NCBI GenBank assembly: GCA_949299395.1 | Contig: CASGAB010000005.1 | Span: forward strand, 1-64,000 | Origin: an uncultured bacterium | Lineage (GTDB): Bacteria; Bacillota_I; Bacilli_A; RFN20; CAG-826 | Length of the DNA stretch: 64,000 nucleotides | Direction of reading: 5' to 3' | In this document: positions 44,862 through 54,469 of the stretch, piece by piece | Layout of the letters: every line of letters starts with the position of its first letter | Position numbering within the stretch: position 1 is the first letter of the stretch | Notes under the pieces: generated by a model | The model's database searches: none | The model's input: only the letters and a program-made list of their open reading frames with translations | What the model was told of the DNA's origin: nothing | Made by a program: the position numbers and the translations under genes

Positions 44862-45884
44862 CTATTTACCTTCAGTTTTTCTTTTTTCTTCTTCTACTTG
44901 GAAATGATAACCATCTTTACAAGCATCTAAAACGGTATAATCGCATGTAAAACCAAGTTCTTCTTTTGCTTTATCGCAGTTTGCATAAGAAGTAGCAATA
45001 TCACCAGGTCTTCTTTCTTTAATTTCATAAGGAATCTTATGACCACAAGCTTCTTCATAAGCATGAATCATTTCTAAAACTGAAGTTCCTTTACCTGTAC
45101 CTAAGTTATAAATAACTAAACCTGAATTTGTAGCGAGTTTTTTAAGAGCTAAAACATGACCTTTAGCTAAATCAACGACGTGGATATAATCTCTAACACC
45201 AGTTCCATCAGGTGTATCATAATCATTTCCAAAAACATTAACTTGAGCTAATTGACCAGTTGCAACTTTTGCAATATATGGGAGTAAATTATTTGGAATG
45301 CCGTTTGGATCTTCTCCAAGTAAGCCACTCTTATGAGCACCAATTGGATTAAAATATCTAAGTAAAGCAATATTATAATCATGATTAACTTTAGCAACAT
45401 CTTTTAAAATTCTTTCGATCATTACCTTAGTTTCGCCATATGGAGAAGTTGCTTCAGTAACTAAATCAGTTTCAAACATTGGAACTCTTTCTGGTTCACC
45501 ATAAACTGTAGCACTTGATGAGAAGACTAAATTTTTAGTTCCATATTTTTTCATCATTTTTAAAAGCGAGAAAGTAGAATTTAAATTATTATCATAATAT
45601 TCAAGTGGTTTAGAAACACTTTCTCCAACTGCTTTATAACCAGCAAAATGAATAATTGCATCGATTTTATCTTCTTTAAAGATTTTTTCTAATTCAACTT
45701 CATTTTGAACATCAGCAATAACTGTTTTAAATTCTTTATTAGTAATAGTTTTAATACGATCCTTAACAACTTCTTTTGAGTTATAAAGATTATCAATAAC
45801 TATAACATCAAATCCATTTTCTAATAAAGCAACAACAGTGTGTGATCCAATAAATCCTAATCCACCAGTAACTAAAACTCTCAT
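44862..45884 (-). CDS. galE: UDP-glucose 4-epimerase
   Basis: This 340-aa extended short-chain dehydrogenase interconverts UDP-glucose and UDP-galactose for the Leloir pathway and surface glycans. The NAD-binding motif GGLGFIGSH is at 7-15. The catalytic set is Ser122-124 (FSSSATVYG), Tyr149 and Lys153 (YGETK). DNLYNS, typical of GalE, is present at 31-36. A strong AAAAGGAGG site precedes the ATG. Confidence 0.95.
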   Translation of the reverse strand: MRVLVTGGLGFIGSHTVVALLENGFDVIVIDNLYNSKEVVKDRIKTITNKEFKTVIADVQNEVELEKIFKEDKIDAIIHFAGYKAVGESVSKPLEYYDNNLNSTFSLLKMMKKYGTKNLVFSSSATVYGEPERVPMFETDLVTEATSPYGETKVMIERILKDVAKVNHDYNIALLRYFNPIGAHKSGLLGEDPNGIPNNLLPYIAKVATGQLAQVNVFGNDYDTPDGTGVRDYIHVVDLAKGHVLALKKLATNSGLVIYNLGTGKGTSVLEMIHAYEEACGHKIPYEIKERRPGDIATSYANCDKAKEELGFTCDYTVLDACKDGYHFQVEEEKRKTEGK

Positions 45885-45910
45885 AAATTCCTCCTTTTAA
45901 AAATAAGATT

Positions 45911-46576
45911 TTATTTTTGCTTTCTTTGAGAAAGTTTTTTAGCTTCTTTATGTTCTTTTTTATTTTCAAATTTATTTGCTGATTTAGAAGTTTCTAAAGC
46001 AGTTTCTGGTAAAACATCTTTACTTATTTTATTCATAATTGAATCAGCGATAAGTTTAGAAGTTTCACTTTCAATATAAAGTCTTAAAGCAATATATGCT
46101 AAATCTAAATTTTCAGCGTCTTTATCTTTCTTTTTCTTATTTTTTTCTAAAGCATCGATTCTTAATTTTGTACGATGAGTTTGATTTTTTAAAACTTCAT
46201 CATGCATTTCTTTAAAAAGAGTATAAAGTTTTTGTTTATCGTTAGTTAAATATTTATCCATTTCGATTAAAGTTGCTAAATCTCTCATTGAAACTGATTG
46301 TTTAAGTAAAGAAATCGCAATTAAATAACCGATATGATCTTTATCATATTTTTTATTTTCAGGTGGATTAACAATTTTTGCTTTAACATAATTATTAATC
46401 ATAAAAGGTGTAATTACTGTTTTATCTTCTTTTAAAGCAGGGGTTAAAACACCTTGAATATAACTTACAACTTGTTCCATATATAAAGGAATAGAAGAAA
46501 GTTCCTTATAATCAGGTAATTTATAATCTTCTAAATCTTTAATATATTCTTTTAAATTCTTAAAATTATCTTCCAT
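45911..46576 (-). CDS. DUF1836-family protein
   Basis: This 221-aa soluble protein has the DUF1836 pattern: LPDYKELSSIPLYMEQVVSYIQ, ITPFMINNYVKAKIVNPPENKKYDKDHIGYLI and LLKQSVSMRDL, here with the helix-turn-helix-like middle part. The family occurs in Firmicutes and may be DNA binding; function is unknown. The C-terminus is Lys-rich. It lies 26 bp upstream of galE on the same strand. Confidence 0.75.
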   Translation of the reverse strand: MEDNFKNLKEYIKDLEDYKLPDYKELSSIPLYMEQVVSYIQGVLTPALKEDKTVITPFMINNYVKAKIVNPPENKKYDKDHIGYLIAISLLKQSVSMRDLATLIEMDKYLTNDKQKLYTLFKEMHDEVLKNQTHRTKLRIDALEKNKKKKDKDAENLDLAYIALRLYIESETSKLIADSIMNKISKDVLPETALETSKSANKFENKKEHKEAKKLSQRKQK

Positions 46577-46681
46577 ATCAATAAATATTTTAACACTTTG
46601 AGTAAGTTATATAAACAATAATAAGTAGTAATTAATACTATATAAAATAATTAATTACTAAATATTTACTAGTTATCTACT

Positions 46682-47176
46682 TTATTTAAAAAGGAGTTCA
46701 TAGGTAGAATAAATTCCATAAATATATTCTTTAGTTTCTACAAACTTAAAATTAAATTTTGAATATAAATGAAGGGCGTTCTCATTTCGAGGATCAACCA
46801 TAATTCCAATGCCTTTTACACCTTTATCTTTTAATTCATTAATAATGTTTTTAACTAAAAAATATCCTACATGTTTATTTTCATATCCAGTTTTAACCAT
46901 TAAACGTGAAAAACAATATAAATCTGGTGTTTTAAAAGGATAATCATTTTCTCCCCGTTCTTCTTTTACATCATAAAAAACAGTGAAAGCTATAATTTCA
47001 CCGTTTTCTTTAATAACACGAGCATTACTACTTAAAACATCTTCTTCGATTAATTCATCAGAAGGATATTTTTCACTCCAATAATCTAAAGATAAACCTA
47101 AAAGTCTTTGATAAACATTCTTTTTAAGTTCGATACACTCCTTAACGTCTTTAGGAGTTGCTTTTATATATTCCAT
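46682..47176 (-). CDS. GNAT-family N-acetyltransferase
   Basis: This acetyltransferase of about 164 aa has the acetyl-CoA loop region GYENKHVGYFLVKNII, followed by GIGIMVDPRNENALHLYSKFNFKFVETKEYIYG, a typical GNAT motif A/B end. The start at 47176 follows the corA stop by 4 bp, which suggests coupling; a longer frame starting inside corA is less likely. The substrate is unknown. Confidence 0.75.
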   Translation of the reverse strand: MEYIKATPKDVKECIELKKNVYQRLLGLSLDYWSEKYPSDELIEEDVLSSNARVIKENGEIIAFTVFYDVKEERGENDYPFKTPDLYCFSRLMVKTGYENKHVGYFLVKNIINELKDKGVKGIGIMVDPRNENALHLYSKFNFKFVETKEYIYGIYSTYELLFK

Positions 47177-47180
47177 AAAA

Positions 47181-48143
47181 TTATTTAGTTTTTTTACGAT
47201 TTGCAAAAAGAATTAAACAAATTGCAACGATAATTGATAAAGCAAGTGAAACACCAAAAATAATATAGAATCCGTGATCACTATGAGCTAAAGGTAAATC
47301 ATCAACATTCATTCCAAAAAATGATGCAACTAACGTTGGAATTGAAATAACAATAGTAACAACGGTTAATGATTTCATGATTAAATTCATATTATTATTA
47401 ATAACCGAAGCAAAAGCATCCATCATTCCGGTTAAGACATCTCTTAAAATAGTACACATTTCAACAGCTTGGTTAATTTCAACTTGAGCATCTTCCATTA
47501 AATCAAAATCAGATTCAAAACGAGTGTAATTTGGAGATTTCAATAATTTAGCTAAAACATTTTTATTAGCATTTAAAGCAGTTGAAAAATAAATAAGGGA
47601 TTTATTAATATCCATTAATTCAATAACTTCTTTATTTTTTGTTGAATTTCTTAATGTTTTTTCAATTTCATCGGTATAAGCGTTAATTCTTTTTAAATAT
47701 GTAATAAATAAAGTTGCAAGTCGATAAATAATATTTAAAGTTAAACGAACATGTTTATGTGGTTCGATTAATCTAACACGTTTAAAAAGTTCATCTAAAA
47801 GTTCAAAATTATGTCTTTCAATTGTTACATAATATTTTGAATTATATGCAATAACAAATGGAGCTGTTGAATATAACTTCTTTTCTTCATCAGTAACAAA
47901 TGGTGTATCTAAAACGATCAAAGCATTATCGTCTTCAACATCAATACGTGCACTTTCTTCTTCATCAAGAGCACTTAAAAGAAAATCGCTTGGAATCGAT
48001 GTAATTAAAGCGAGTTTTTCTAAAATTACTTGAGTAGGTTCACTGATATGAATCCAGCTACCTTCTTCAAGTTTTACATCATCAATATTTTCGTAAACTT
48101 TTTTATCTAAAGTTTTATCAATTTCTTTATAAACAATAATCAT
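47181..48143 (-). CDS. corA: CorA-family magnesium/divalent cation transporter
   Basis: This 320-aa protein has a large cytoplasmic N-terminal domain, a long helix (about 165-270) and two C-terminal membrane segments. The pore-mouth signature FFGMNVDDLP contains the GMN motif. Residues before the second segment (AHSDHGF) replace the usual MPE-type loop. It takes up Mg2+ as a pentamer. It is followed by a coupled GNAT gene. Confidence 0.92.
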   Translation of the reverse strand: MIIVYKEIDKTLDKKVYENIDDVKLEEGSWIHISEPTQVILEKLALITSIPSDFLLSALDEEESARIDVEDDNALIVLDTPFVTDEEKKLYSTAPFVIAYNSKYYVTIERHNFELLDELFKRVRLIEPHKHVRLTLNIIYRLATLFITYLKRINAYTDEIEKTLRNSTKNKEVIELMDINKSLIYFSTALNANKNVLAKLLKSPNYTRFESDFDLMEDAQVEINQAVEMCTILRDVLTGMMDAFASVINNNMNLIMKSLTVVTIVISIPTLVASFFGMNVDDLPLAHSDHGFYIIFGVSLALSIIVAICLILFANRKKTK

Positions 48144-48192
48144 CTTTCTTATTTTAGCACGAGTTAAACTCTAAAAATAAGAAAAATAATAA

Positions 48193-48807
48193 CTATTCGG
48201 TTGTCTTATCTTCGTAATGATTTTCAAAGATTGATAAAGACTTAATTTCAATATCATTTATTGAGTTAATTTTATACTCAGAAATCGCTAAATTAGGCAT
48301 TTTTGTGAGAAAATTATATTTATTTTTATCGATATAAACTAAAAATCCTCTAATAACATTTGAGTGAGTTACGACAATAATATTTTTATTATCAAAATTA
48401 GAAATTAAATAGTTAATACCTTTTACAATTCTTTTTATTAAAACTTCTTCACTTTCTAAACCAGTTGAATAATATTTTTCTAAATCATTATTAATATATG
48501 CATTTCTAAAACAAGAATTATCCTGCCCTTCAAAAGAGCCAAAATCTCTTTCAATAAACTCATCTATTTTTAAAATTTCTTTTTTATTATCAAGTTCTTC
48601 TTTTAAAATTTCACAAGTTTTAACTGCTCTTTTTAAAGGGGAAGAAACAAAAAGATCAAATTTATAATTATTTTCTTTTAAAAGTCTTGCTACTTCTTTT
48701 GCTTCACTAATTCCAGTTTCATCAAGTTCTAAATCAATTCTTCCCTGACAAATCGCTTTTTTATTCCAAATTGTTTCGCCATGTCTAACTAAAAATAAAT
48801 TAATCAT
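48193..48807 (-). CDS. Histidine phosphatase superfamily protein (phosphoglycerate mutase-like)
   Basis: This is a 204-aa protein if started at the ATG at 48807. The phosphohistidine motif is LVRHGE (His9), with SSPLKRAVKTCEIL (second Arg), IERDFGSFEG and VTHSNVIRGFL (second His). Members range from cobalamin phosphatases to broad-specificity sugar phosphatases; the substrate cannot be fixed. It starts just after mntP on the same strand. Confidence 0.85.
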   Translation of the reverse strand: MINLFLVRHGETIWNKKAICQGRIDLELDETGISEAKEVARLLKENNYKFDLFVSSPLKRAVKTCEILKEELDNKKEILKIDEFIERDFGSFEGQDNSCFRNAYINNDLEKYYSTGLESEEVLIKRIVKGINYLISNFDNKNIIVVTHSNVIRGFLVYIDKNKYNFLTKMPNLAISEYKINSINDIEIKSLSIFENHYEDKTTE

Positions 48808-48811
48808 AAAT

Positions 48812-49420
48812 TTATAAACCAAGAAGGCCTTCAATTAAAATCCAGCATCCAAGTAAAACTAAAACACATCCACCAATTATATTTGCAACTTCATATTTAC
48901 CTTTAAGTAATTTATTGATTCCTTGGCCAAAAATTAAACCAATAATACAGAAAATAAAGGTAATTATGGTAATTATTGAGCAATGTAAAAAGATAGTTGT
49001 TGGAGTAGAAATAGGAATCATACTAACTCCAGTTGCTAAAGCATCAATACTTGTTGCAACTCCCGAAATTAATATTACTCCTATAGTAAAAGGTTTTCCA
49101 TCAATTGGACATTTATTTTTAGGATTTCTTATTCCTTTTATTCCATCAATTATCATTTTTCCACTAATTAAAAGAAGTAAAACAAAAGCAATCCATGGAA
49201 CAATTGAAGTTATATCAACATATTCACTGAAAAAATATGCGATAAAATAGCCAATTAAAGGCATTAAACCTTGCATTAAGCCAAAATCAGCAGCAATAAA
49301 TAATTGTTTTCCTCTTTTAATATTTTTGTAACAAAGCCCATCACAAATCGATACACAAAAAGCATCCATTGATAATGCAACACCTAAAGTAATAACTTGT
49401 AATATAGTTTGCCAGTCCAT
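48812..49420 (-). CDS. mntP: Manganese efflux pump MntP
   Basis: This protein of about 202 aa has six membrane segments. The duplicated family motifs are ALSMDAFCVSICDG in the first half and GVATSIDALATGVSM in the second, the conserved Asp-containing elements of MntP/YebN. MntP exports Mn2+ when it is in excess. Start 49420 (MDWQ) is typical for the family; an in-frame ATG at 49441 is the alternative. A Fur-like palindrome lies just upstream (49443-49464). No yybP-ykoY riboswitch is visible. Confidence 0.88.
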   Translation of the reverse strand: MDWQTILQVITLGVALSMDAFCVSICDGLCYKNIKRGKQLFIAADFGLMQGLMPLIGYFIAYFFSEYVDITSIVPWIAFVLLLLISGKMIIDGIKGIRNPKNKCPIDGKPFTIGVILISGVATSIDALATGVSMIPISTPTTIFLHCSIITIITFIFCIIGLIFGQGINKLLKGKYEVANIIGGCVLVLLGCWILIEGLLGL

Positions 49421-49442
49421 AACAAGAAAAGAGTTTATCATA

Positions 49443-49464
49443 AATAATGATAAATATCATTATT
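49443..49464 (-). promoter_or_regulatory. Fur-family-like palindrome before mntP
   Basis: AATAATGATA-AA-TATCATTATT is a perfect 10-bp inverted repeat resembling the half-sites of Fur/PerR/Zur boxes (ATAATGAT...ATCATTAT) but with a longer centre. It sits next to the start of a manganese exporter gene, so metal-dependent control is plausible. Confidence 0.45.
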
Positions 49465-49469
49465 AAACG

Positions 49470-49500
49470 TTAAAATAGCAGCGATATTCGCTGCTATTTT
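49470..49500 (-). terminator. Terminator of the cupin/CMD locus
   Basis: AAAATAGCAGCGA-TATTC-GCTGCTATTTT forms a stable stem followed by AACG/T-rich sequence on the minus strand, overlapping the end of the decayed cupin gene. Confidence 0.65.
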
Positions 49501-50233
49501 AATATTCTAAATTTAAATAAGTTTCATCATCTACTTCTTCACACCATTCAGTAGATGTTTCATCTCCTGGAACTTCAATTGCAATATGAGTAAAATAGGA
49601 AGATTTTTTAGCTCCATGCCAATGTTTAACATTAGAAGGAATAATAACAACATCTCCTGCTTTTAAACTTCTAACTTCTTTTTTTCTTCTTGATACCATC
49701 CTTCCCCATCAGTGCAAAGTAAGATTTGTCCACCATTTTTACTAGAATGATGAATATGCCAATTATTTCGACAACCAGGCTCAAAAGTAACGTTTGCAAT
49801 ATTTAAAGACGAGCCAATAAATAAAGGTTTAAATAAGATTTACCAATAAAATATTTACTATAAGCGATATTTTCTTCGCTCTTTCCAAATAAAGAATCGC
49901 CTTCAACTAATTCATCATCTTGATAAACTTCTCTAACAATCGGAAAAGTAGCCCAAGCATTTGACCAACCAATATAAAAAGCTAAATGAGTAATTGCTTA
50001 ACCACTTCTACTTTTCTAACTCCATGATTTTTAGCATTACTAACATGATATTTAAAAGAATTATCAAAAATTCCTTTTGCCATTAAAGCGGTGACTGTTA
50101 AAAGTGAACGATCTCGAGTTGATAATTTATCTTCTCTACTCCAAATTTCTCCAAATAAAACATCATCATTAAGTTCAGCAAATTTAGGAGCCAAATCGCC
50201 TAATCCATCTCTTCCTGCAGTTTGTTTTTTCAT
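49499..50233 (-). pseudogene. Carboxymuconolactone decarboxylase-cupin fusion, broken by three frameshifts
   Basis: Four pieces in changing frames together form one known architecture. The start MKKQTAGRDGLGDLAPKFAE through KYHVSNAKNHGVRKVEVVKQ is a CMD/alkylhydroperoxidase-like domain. ITHLAFYIGWSNAWATFP continues it after a shift near 49998. The piece PLFIGSSLNIANVTFEPGC ... NWHIHHSSKNGGQILLCT is a cupin after a shift near 49838. KEVRSLKAGDVVIIPSNVKHWHG follows a third shift near 49690 and ends at 49499. The protein was probably a small oxidoreductase-like stress protein and is now lost. Confidence 0.8.
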
Positions 50234-50328
50234 ATACTTTTTACATCTTTTTATTAATTATAGTTAAACTAAAACATAATAAAAGATAAGGTCAACAAAT
50301 ATAAATTTTATTTATATTTAACTATGAT

Positions 50329-50751
50329 TTATAAGTTTTTATACATCCAAATATGCGGATAATGTTCATCTAAAAAATAATCGCCTTCTTTAATATATCC
50401 ACACTTTTCATAAAATATTACTGCTCTTTTTTGGGAAGCCAAATATACCTTATTTATCGATACTTTTTTAAGTTCTTCTTCAATAACTTTTAAAATTTCT
50501 TTTCCAATATTTTGTTTACGATATTCTTTTAAAACGGCAAGTCTTCCAATTAAATATTTATTTTCTTTTACGCTATGAAAAAATCTAGCAGTTCCAACCG
50601 CTTTATTATCCTTAAAAGCTAGAATATGAGTTGCAAAATTATCGATACTATCAAATTCTTCTTTAAACCCTTGTTCTTTAACAAAAACTTCTTCTCTTAT
50701 AAATCTTGCTTCAAGAGGTAATTCATTTTTAATTATTTTAAAAGTAAGCAT
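50329..50751 (-). CDS. GNAT-family N-acetyltransferase (ElaA/YitI-like)
   Basis: This 140-aa protein has the plan of short GNATs: RFIREEVFVKEQGF at the start, then the acetyl-CoA segment GRLAVLKEYRKQNIGKEIL and YLASQKRAVIFYEKCGY near the end. It starts 2 bp after the stop of the esterase gene and is co-transcribed. The substrate is unknown. Confidence 0.8.
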   Translation of the reverse strand: MLTFKIIKNELPLEARFIREEVFVKEQGFKEEFDSIDNFATHILAFKDNKAVGTARFFHSVKENKYLIGRLAVLKEYRKQNIGKEILKVIEEELKKVSINKVYLASQKRAVIFYEKCGYIKEGDYFLDEHYPHIWMYKNL

Positions 50752-50753
50752 AT

Positions 50754-52124
50754 TTATTTAATAATTATTTCTTTTTTATTAACTTTCCATTCTTCAAATT
50801 CATTAAATTCATCATAAATAAACTTTTTAAAAATGGATCTTAAGCTTTTTGCCGCTTCAATAGTTTCACTATCATCAACATTTTCATAATAAGTATTAAA
50901 ACCAAATAAAACTGGAACATCTGCAGCATGGAATGTATCAATACCTTTTTCTTTACATGAAGGTGAAACATATTGATATTCGTATTTATAGCCTTTTCCT
51001 TCATAGTTATTTAATAAATTCATGATTGGTTTTTTATAAATACATTCCGTTAAACCTTGATAACATTTTTCTTTTAAAGTTCCTTTTTTATTTTTAAAAC
51101 TAAAGCCCATAAACTTTGCTAGAATTGGTAAAAGAAATGGAGGTAAATCAAAAATAAATAAATTTGATTCATTAATAACATTACCAATAAATATAGTTTT
51201 ATCGGATTTTATCGCTAAATTTTTAGGAAAATCAAGTAAAAGTTTATTATCAACAATTGGTGAAAAAGCACATCGATTATCACCTTTTTTAAGAACATAC
51301 ATTTTTAATTTTCCGTTTGCTTCTCTAACTAAATCTGGATCTAATTTAAATAATTTATCTAATTCGTTTTCCTTAACATTAACATATTTTAAATACTTTT
51401 TTGCAATTTTAGTTCCTTCTTTATAAGAGAAAAAGTGATTAATAACTGGTGACATAATTATTGCTTTATCAAATAGATTTTTTGCTTTTTCTATTGATAA
51501 AAGTGCAACAATTGAAGCAGCTCCTGCAGATTGACCAATTAAAGTAATGTTATTTTCATCTCCACCAAAAGAAGAGATGTTTTCTTTAATAAAAGTTAAA
51601 GCTTCGATTTGATCATATAATCCGTTATTCGAATCAAACTTTTTATCTAATGAATTAAGATTTAAAAAACCATAAACACTTAATCGATAATTAAAAGTAA
51701 CAACAATTGAATTAGTATCAATAGCAAGCTTTGTTGCGTCATATTTTAATTCATGAGTTTCTTCATCAATTTCACCAGTTCCGCCGCTTTTAAAAGAACC
51801 CCCAAAAATCCAAACTAAAACTGGAAGTTTATGATTATTATCGACATTTGGAGCAAAAATATTTAAATATAAACAATCTAAATCGTTGTTTCCGGCATTT
51901 AAAATTCCGCTTCCTTGAATTGGGTTTTTCTTTCCTCTAAAAGCTTCATAAACTCCATCCCATTTTTCTAATTTTTGAGGATGCTTAAAAGTTAATTCTC
52001 CAACGGGAGGTTTAGCAAAAGGGATACCTAAAAATTTACGGATATTAGAAAACTCTAATCCTTTTAAATCGCCATATTTTGTGTTAATTATTTCGGTTTC
52101 TTTTATGAAATCCATACAAACCAT
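50754..52124 (-). CDS. Type-B carboxylesterase/lipase
   Basis: This 456-aa alpha/beta hydrolase is of the carboxylesterase B family. The start has KYGDLKGLEFSNIRKFLGIPFAKPPVG, the oxyanion-hole region is FGGSFKSGGTGE, and the nucleophile is in LIGQSAGA. The His is probably in DTFHAADVPVLFG. There is no signal peptide. The true start may be the Met at 52115. The substrate is unknown. Confidence 0.85.
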   Translation of the reverse strand: MVCMDFIKETEIINTKYGDLKGLEFSNIRKFLGIPFAKPPVGELTFKHPQKLEKWDGVYEAFRGKKNPIQGSGILNAGNNDLDCLYLNIFAPNVDNNHKLPVLVWIFGGSFKSGGTGEIDEETHELKYDATKLAIDTNSIVVTFNYRLSVYGFLNLNSLDKKFDSNNGLYDQIEALTFIKENISSFGGDENNITLIGQSAGAASIVALLSIEKAKNLFDKAIIMSPVINHFFSYKEGTKIAKKYLKYVNVKENELDKLFKLDPDLVREANGKLKMYVLKKGDNRCAFSPIVDNKLLLDFPKNLAIKSDKTIFIGNVINESNLFIFDLPPFLLPILAKFMGFSFKNKKGTLKEKCYQGLTECIYKKPIMNLLNNYEGKGYKYEYQYVSPSCKEKGIDTFHAADVPVLFGFNTYYENVDDSETIEAAKSLRSIFKKFIYDEFNEFEEWKVNKKEIIIK

Positions 52125-52159
52125 ATTTTACACTAAAATTGCTTGTTTTTTATATAAAA

Positions 52160-53929
52160 TTAGCCCGTAATTTGTAATTCTTGTTGAAGTTTAATTTCTT
52201 GATGTTCATCACTTTCTTTAAATTGAAGATCATAAAGTAATTTATAAACACCGTTTTGTTCGATTAATTCATCATGAGTTCCAGCTTCTTTAATCTTTCC
52301 ATCTGAAATAACGATGATTCCATCGGCATTTCTAATAGTTGATAATCTATGAGCAACAACTATTGAAGTTCTTCCTTTACATAATTCATCTAATGCTTTT
52401 TGAATTAAAAGTTCGGTCGTATTATCAAGAGCACTTGTTGCTTCATCTAAAATAATAATTGAAGGGTTTTTTAAGAAAATTCTAGCAATTGATAATCTTT
52501 GTTTTTGTCCACCTGATAATTTAATACCTCTTTCACCAATGTCGGTATCAAATCCATGAGGTAAAGATTGAATATATTCATAAATATTCGCTTTTTTAGC
52601 TGCTTCAATAACTTCTTCATCATTAGCATCTAAATTGCCATATAAAATATTATCTTTAATTGTTCCGCCAAAAAGGAAAACATCTTGTTGAACAATACCG
52701 ATTTGTTGTCTTAAAGACTCTAAGGTGAAATCATTAATATTTTCACCATCGATTTTAATTTCGCCATTTGTAACATCATAAAATCTAGGAATAAGATGGC
52801 AAATTGTTGTTTTTCCTCCTCCTGAAGGACCAACTAAAGCAATCTTTTTGCCATGAGGAATATTAAATGAAATATCATTTAAAATTCCTTTTGATGATTT
52901 ATAGTGGAAATCAACATGACTAAAACTAATATCGCCGCTTAATTTAGGACAAATTTTACTTCCTTCATGTAAATTTTCTTCCTCTTCATCCATAATTTCG
53001 ATAAATCTTTTAAATCCAGTTGTTCCATTTTGAAATTGTTCAACAAAATTAATAAGTTGATTGATTGGAGTAATAAACATATTTACTGAAATAATAAATG
53101 TAGAATAATCAGCAATATCGATTATATCGTTATAAAGGAAAATACCACCTGCTAAAAGAACGATGATATTAAAAACATCAGTAATAAATTGAGAAGATGC
53201 AAAGAATTTTCCCATTGCATTAAATGCTGAACTCCTTGCTTTAACAAAACTTTCATTAGATTTTTCGAACTTTTCTTGTTCTTTTTTAGTATTTGTAAAA
53301 GCTTTTGTAACTCTAATTCCTGAAATTGACGATTCTAAAGATGTATTAATTTCAGCCATCGCAATTTTTGATTCTCTCATTGCAGTTCTCATTTGATGTC
53401 TAAAATGAGCAGTAACAACAATTAAAAGTGGAACGCAAGCAAAAATAATTAAAGCTAAAATCCAATTTATGATACATAGATAGATAAAACTTGCGATTAA
53501 AGTAAAGCCCGCAATAAATAAATTTTCTGGACCATGATGAGCAACTTCACTAATATCAAAAAGATCATTAGTCATTCTCGACATTAAATTTCCAGTTTCA
53601 TGTTCATCATAATAAGTGTAAGGAAGTCTTTCTAATTTATTAAACATGTCGCTTCTCATCTCAGATTGCATTCTTACACCCATAATGTGTCCATAATATT
53701 GAATAAAATATCTTAAAAACATTCTGATAATATAAATAACCAATAAAGAAAGTGAACAAATTATTACTAAATCTAGCTTTTTATTAGGAATAAAATCATT
53801 AAGCATAAAACGGGTAATAATTGGATAACCCATACCAATAATTGCAACTAAAAAAGCTGCAGTCATATCTAAAATAAAGATTTTTTTATGTGGTTTATAG
53901 TATTTTATAAAGCGTTTTAATAAATCCAT
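52160..53929 (-). CDS. ABC exporter half-transporter (multidrug/lipid type)
   Basis: This 589-aa protein has six membrane segments fused to one ATPase domain, and probably works as a homodimer. The ATPase has Walker A GPSGGGKTT, the Q-loop in GIVQQDVFLF, signature KLSGGQKQRLSIA, Walker B IIILDEATSALD and H-loop VAHRLSTI, all intact. Start 53929 is preferred because GAAAGGG lies just before it. It follows the GNAT gene at 53953 directly on the same strand. Confidence 0.9.
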   Translation of the reverse strand: MDLLKRFIKYYKPHKKIFILDMTAAFLVAIIGMGYPIITRFMLNDFIPNKKLDLVIICSLSLLVIYIIRMFLRYFIQYYGHIMGVRMQSEMRSDMFNKLERLPYTYYDEHETGNLMSRMTNDLFDISEVAHHGPENLFIAGFTLIASFIYLCIINWILALIIFACVPLLIVVTAHFRHQMRTAMRESKIAMAEINTSLESSISGIRVTKAFTNTKKEQEKFEKSNESFVKARSSAFNAMGKFFASSQFITDVFNIIVLLAGGIFLYNDIIDIADYSTFIISVNMFITPINQLINFVEQFQNGTTGFKRFIEIMDEEEENLHEGSKICPKLSGDISFSHVDFHYKSSKGILNDISFNIPHGKKIALVGPSGGGKTTICHLIPRFYDVTNGEIKIDGENINDFTLESLRQQIGIVQQDVFLFGGTIKDNILYGNLDANDEEVIEAAKKANIYEYIQSLPHGFDTDIGERGIKLSGGQKQRLSIARIFLKNPSIIILDEATSALDNTTELLIQKALDELCKGRTSIVVAHRLSTIRNADGIIVISDGKIKEAGTHDELIEQNGVYKLLYDLQFKESDEHQEIKLQQELQITG

Positions 53930-53952
53930 AATTTTTATCCCTTTCAATTTAT

Positions 53953-54396
53953 TTAATATATTTTTTTAGCTAACATTACATTGTTTTTTTCTTCTTCAAA
54001 ACCATTTTTTAAATAGAATTTATATGCTGGAAAAATTCTTTCAGTATTTAAGATTATATATTTAATATTTCTTTTTAAAGCTTCATAACTTAATAATTCG
54101 ATAAATTTCGAACCAAACTTTTGTCCTTGATAAGAAGTTAAAATGCAAAATTCATCTACTCGATATTGGTTTCCATCATAGAAATGAGCTATTCTACCTA
54201 AAGAAATACCGATTAATTCGTTATTAAAGAATAAACCAAAAGATAAAGAATTAAATGGAGCAATTAAATCATTCATATATTGATCCAATTGCTCTTTATC
54301 CCAATTATCATTCCATGGTGATTTACTAAACGTTTCAAAAAACACTGATTCTATCTCTTTTTTATTTTCATTACTCAATTCTTTAATAAAAACCAT
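53953..54396 (-). CDS. GNAT-family N-acetyltransferase
   Basis: This 147-aa protein has IGISLGRIAHFYDGNQYRVDEFCI (beta strands), then YQGQKFGSKFIELLSYEALKR (acetyl-CoA loop) and NTERIFPAYKFYLKNGFEEE at the end. It precedes the ABC exporter gene by about 20 bp on the same strand. The substrate is not predictable. Confidence 0.78.
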   Translation of the reverse strand: MVFIKELSNENKKEIESVFFETFSKSPWNDNWDKEQLDQYMNDLIAPFNSLSFGLFFNNELIGISLGRIAHFYDGNQYRVDEFCILTSYQGQKFGSKFIELLSYEALKRNIKYIILNTERIFPAYKFYLKNGFEEEKNNVMLAKKIY

Positions 54397-54469
54397 AACA
54401 AAACTTTTAAATATTAAATCTTGTAAATAATATCATTTTTTAGAAATTTAGTAATTAATAGAAAAAGAA

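Noticed and set aside
49421-49498. yybP-ykoY manganese riboswitch before mntP
   Set aside because: The upstream gap is short and is filled by a palindrome and the terminator of the next gene; the riboswitch core is not present.
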